A DNA stretch of 16,848 bases from Flemingiibacterium sp045644145 (GTDB lineage: Bacteria; Bacillota; Clostridia; Oscillospirales; CAG-272). The stretch covers positions 1 to 16,848 of the forward strand of contig JAZRGK010000042.1 of NCBI GenBank assembly GCA_045644145.1, read 5' to 3'. Within the stretch, counting starts at the first letter, position 1, and each line of letters begins with the position of its first letter. Position numbers and translations under genes: made by a program. This document shows positions 15,288 through 16,848 of this stretch, one piece after another. The notes under the pieces are model-generated. The model worked only from the letters and a program-made list of their open reading frames with translations, did no database searches and was not told the DNA's origin.

Positions 15288-15485
15288 ATGACAGATCTGT
15301 TAGAAAAAGATCTTACAGGCTTCGGGGAAAGCCTCGCTGAGCGTTTCCCGGTTGCTATGGCTTATGTCAGATGGCAGAAGCTTGAGGAAATGTATGAGCC
15401 GGAGAAAGCACTTTGCAGAGGCACGCTTTTCCCGGAGCTCGACAAGCCTTTCTGCGGAAAAACCGTTACGGGAGGTTGCAAATGA
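15288..15485 (+). CDS. cotJA: Spore coat-associated protein CotJA
   Basis: This small spore-coat protein acts with CotJB and CotJC in the mother cell. The 65-residue product shows the clostridial CotJA signature MAYVRWQ (24-30) followed by YEPEKALCRGTLFPELDKPFCGK (36-58). The ATG at 15288 is the first start in frame, since a stop lies three codons upstream. Its AAGGAAG site is directly adjacent, so initiation looks weak, and the internal ATG at 15357 has no better site. Its stop overlaps the cotJB start (ATGA). It marks the organism as spore-forming. Confidence 0.85.
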   Translation: MTDLLEKDLTGFGESLAERFPVAMAYVRWQKLEEMYEPEKALCRGTLFPELDKPFCGKTVTGGCK

Positions 15486-15883
15486 ACCGTGATCCTATGA
15501 TGTACGATCAGTCAAAATACGCATCCATGCGGTACGCACAGGTGAAACGCCCCATGGTGCCATCATGTCCGACGCCTGTGGAGGATAAGTGCGGATGCGA
15601 TGATGACGGTTATGCGGTAAACTTCGCTGCATGGGAATTAAGGCTATACCTTGACACCCACCCCTGGGATGCGGATGCGCTTGCGGCGTACAACAAGCTG
15701 TGTGCCGAAAACGGTACAAAGTGCACCTATTCCTGTCATACAAAAACGGCGCATGGAATGCCTTTGCGCGAAAAAGATGACTGCGGATGCGAGCACGGAC
15801 ACGACCGTGAGAGAGTATGGCACTGGATCGACGATCCGTGGCCGTGGGAGCTTTCCGCCAATCTGAAAGGGGGCGGATGTTAA
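15482..15883 (+). CDS. cotJB: Spore coat protein CotJB, Cys/His-rich variant
   Basis: This is the second gene of the cotJ operon, giving a spore-coat inner-layer protein. The 133-residue product keeps the family core FAAWELRLYLDTHPWDADALAAYNK (48-72) and the C-terminal WHWIDDPWPWE (113-123). CotJB is usually about 85-100 residues; this one has an extended N-terminus and an enlarged middle with nine cysteines (29, 37, 39, 74, 81, 85, 101, 103, 133). Two CGC-acidic clusters (KCGCDDD, DCGCEHGHD) suggest metal binding or cross-linking, which is inference. GGAGG at 15471-15475 is six bases before the ATG; a longer frame from 15413 overlaps cotJA and is not used. Confidence 0.85.
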   Translation: MNRDPMMYDQSKYASMRYAQVKRPMVPSCPTPVEDKCGCDDDGYAVNFAAWELRLYLDTHPWDADALAAYNKLCAENGTKCTYSCHTKTAHGMPLREKDDCGCEHGHDRERVWHWIDDPWPWELSANLKGGGC

Positions 15884-15886
15884 AGT

Positions 15887-16318
15887 ATGTGGATATATGA
15901 AAAGAAGCTCCAATACCCCGTTAGGATAAAGAATCCTAATCCCAAGCTTGCGCAGATAATCATCAGCCAGTACGGCGGACCGGATGGCGAGCTTGGTGCG
16001 TCTCTCCGATATCTCAGCCAGCGATACAGCATGCCTTATGCCGAGGCCAAGGGCGCACTTACGGACATCGGTATAGAGGATAAATATTGTGCATTTACCA
16101 AAAAAGTAAAAAATATCTATGAGGGAGTTTTATTTTTCCTCATAGATATTTTGATTTTTTCTTTGGTTTTCCCCCACGGAACCCTACGGGCTCCTCCCCC
16201 TTTCCTGTTCTTCACTCGCGAAGAACCAAGCGAAAGGCGATTGAACTTAGGTTCATCGCCTTACTTATTATTTATGGTTTTGCTGAACTCGCCTAAACTC
16301 GTTCAGCAGAGGTATTAG
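15887..16318 (+). CDS. cotJC: cotJC 5' fragment: interrupted spore coat manganese-catalase-like protein
   Basis: The start codon is three bases after the cotJB stop. Residues 1-64 match CotJC closely: MWIYEKKLQYPVRIKNPNPK, QYGGPDGELGASLRYLSQRY and LTDIGIE. E35 in GGPDGEL corresponds to the first metal-ligand Glu of manganese catalases. Full CotJC is about 190-200 residues and should continue here with an E-E-x-x-H-x-E ligand helix. Instead, from about base 16079 the frame reads KYCAFTKKVKN and then low-complexity sequence, through a strong hairpin, to a chance stop at 16318. Only 15887-16081 is therefore cotJC; the remaining 79 codons are an artefact of fusion to foreign DNA. The fragment cannot form the catalase-like site unless the intervening DNA is removed. 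A contig-joining error is the alternative. Confidence 0.85.
   Translation: MWIYEKKLQYPVRIKNPNPKLAQIIISQYGGPDGELGASLRYLSQRYSMPYAEAKGALTDIGIEDKYCAFTKKVKNIYEGVLFFLIDILIFSLVFPHGTLRAPPPFLFFTREEPSERRLNLGSSPYLLFMVLLNSPKLVQQRY
16110..16160. terminator. Bidirectional terminator at the element end
   Basis: AAAATATCTATGAGG (16110-16124) pairs perfectly over 15 bp with CCTCATAGATATTTT (16138-16152) around a 13-base loop. TTTTGATTTTTT follows on the + strand (16149-16160), and an A-run before the stem gives a U-run on the minus strand. It would stop transcription coming from cotJABC and from the element. Confidence 0.75.
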
Positions 16319-16569
16319 CAGGTCAACAATCAGGTTTAACCTGCCTTGCTCCTCCAACCCTCACGCCAGAGCGGGTTGTCGCAAGGCAGAGATTCCCCTT
16401 GCAAAAGCAAAGGAAAATCTCTAAATCAAGATACACGCCGTCGGAGTCTTACAGCAGTGTCAGTCCGAGAGACAAGGGTTTTTCATTACCTTGCTGTTTC
16501 AACCCTTGCGGGAAATCTCACCATGCCCTTGATTTTATAAAACAGTTCCTCTTCATGGGTTCCACCCGT
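16178..16569. repeat. Cluster of inverted repeats / possible structured RNA or oriT-like region
   Basis: Consecutive stems are visible: GTTCTTC/GAAGAAC (16207-16226), GGCGATTGAAC/GTTCATCGCC (16236-16260), TGCTGAAC/GTTCAGCA (16281-16308), palindrome CAGGTTTAACCTG (16331-16343), CTGCCTTGC/GCAAGGCAG (16341-16389) enclosing CAACCC/GGGTTG (16355-16378), AGAGATT/AATCTCT (16388-16422), CAAGGGTT/AACCCTTG (16473-16508) and ATGGGT/ACCCGT (16555-16569). The nested 9-bp plus 6-bp arrangement argues for a folded RNA or a DNA-processing site rather than chance. I do not recognise a known RNA family. Confidence 0.55.
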
Positions 16570-16734
16570 AGTTCTTGTTTTTACGTGTCAATATACTACC
16601 AACCAATATCACTTACGACAAAGTCATGGGACTGATACATGAAATCGCCGAGCGGACTTATTACTTAGGCTCGCAACACCCGAATTTTTTAGGTGCTTAT
16701 CGGTGTTATGCACCGCCTAACCGTAAGATGAGAA

Positions 16735-16775
16735 AAAGTCCTGCCGATTACTTACCGACAGGACTTTGATTTTTT
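16735..16775. terminator. Terminator hairpin within the element
   Basis: AAAGTCCTG (16735-16743) pairs with CAGGACTTT (16759-16767) over 9 bp, with TTTTTT at 16770-16775. An A-run before the stem also makes it a candidate on the minus strand, for a leftward gene ending beyond the window. Confidence 0.65.
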
Positions 16776-16802
16776 ATGACAATATTTCATACTTATATCA
16801 AA

Positions 16803-16830
16803 GTTCATTGCTTATCGCCAAGTAATGAAC
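16803..16830. repeat. Inverted repeat near the window end
   Basis: GTTCATTGCTT (16803-16813) pairs with AAGTAATGAAC (16820-16830) with one G-T pair and a six-base loop. It belongs to the same hairpin-rich tract; its role is unknown. Confidence 0.5.
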
Positions 16831-16848
16831 AACGACTTAATTCCTACA

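Larger units (their letters stand above)
16079..16848. mobile_element. Presumed end of an integrated element inside cotJC (partial)
   Basis: From the cotJC break to the window edge there is no coding sequence that I can support on either strand; frames are short and read through hairpins. The stretch contains at least ten inverted repeats and two terminator-like hairpins. It interrupts a conserved spore gene at a precise internal point, which indicates insertion. The last native bases read GAGGA; a GA dinucleotide is the crossover used by TndX/TnpX-type large serine recombinases, but this is weak evidence. The recombinase and the other end lie outside the window, so the element type (integrative conjugative element, prophage or skin-like) is undetermined. 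Confidence 0.55.

Noticed and set aside
16503..16518. Group I intron / IStron P-element-like string TTGCGGGAAAT
   Set aside because: No matching Q, R or S core elements could be found around it, so the similarity is probably chance. It would still be worth a covariance-model scan.
16346..16769. Three short + strand open frames of 64-78 codons in the hairpin-rich tract
   Set aside because: They overlap each other, cross strong hairpins, have no good ribosome sites and show no family resemblance that I recognise.
16088..16848. Group II intron beginning GTGCA at about 16089 inside cotJC
   Set aside because: The bases just before GTGCA (TAAATATT) no longer encode CotJC, so the exon boundary would be misplaced, and I find no recognisable domain I landmarks, domain V or intron-encoded protein in the window.
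16079..16848. CRISPR array or tRNA/attB-type insertion site
   Set aside because: The inverted repeats are all different, with no regular direct repeats or spacers, and no tRNA-like cloverleaf was found near the junction.

Overview
The window looks like a chromosomal segment of a spore-forming gut-type member of the Clostridia, possibly Oscillospirales/Ruminococcaceae. This rests on the cotJ spore-coat operon, a clostridial-style EPSP synthase, TTG and GTG starts with strong Shine-Dalgarno sites, sigma-A-like promoters and a moderate GC content. The species is not identifiable from the sequence alone.

Layout from left to right. A two-gene split chromate transporter (47-1185, +) ends in a terminator cluster. 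An AI-2E/PerM-family membrane protein (1414-2829, -) is divergent from a metabolic cluster on the + strand: aroB (3091-4131), aroA (4256-5524), a DUF362 protein with two 4Fe-4S clusters (5532-6713), ispE (6728-7612) and a lipid-anchored trigger-factor-like FKBP isomerase (7653-8714). A bidirectional terminator (8728-8768) separates this from the convergent sbcD-sbcC operon (8775-12670, -). A 77-bp GC-rich palindromic repeat (12754-12830) lies in the sbcD/trxA intergenic region.

A thioredoxin redox module follows: trxA (12969-13277, +), a Crp/Fnr-family regulator (13266-13943, -) and trxB (14165-15100, +). trxA and trxB each carry a nearly identical 15-bp palindrome, GTGAC-N3-GTCAC with flanking C and G, centred at about -41 from the predicted start. 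The spacing to the -10 box is the same in both. This fits activation of both genes by the regulator encoded between them.

The right end carries the spore-coat operon cotJA-cotJB-cotJC. cotJC matches its family only to about residue 64 and then breaks, at about base 16079, into non-coding sequence packed with inverted repeats that continues to the window end. This break is the most unusual feature. It is best explained by the end of an integrated mobile element sitting in a sporulation gene, at the position coding for the second metal-ligand helix. Whether the element is excised during sporulation, as with skin-type elements, cannot be decided here because the recombinase and the 3' part of cotJC lie outside the window.
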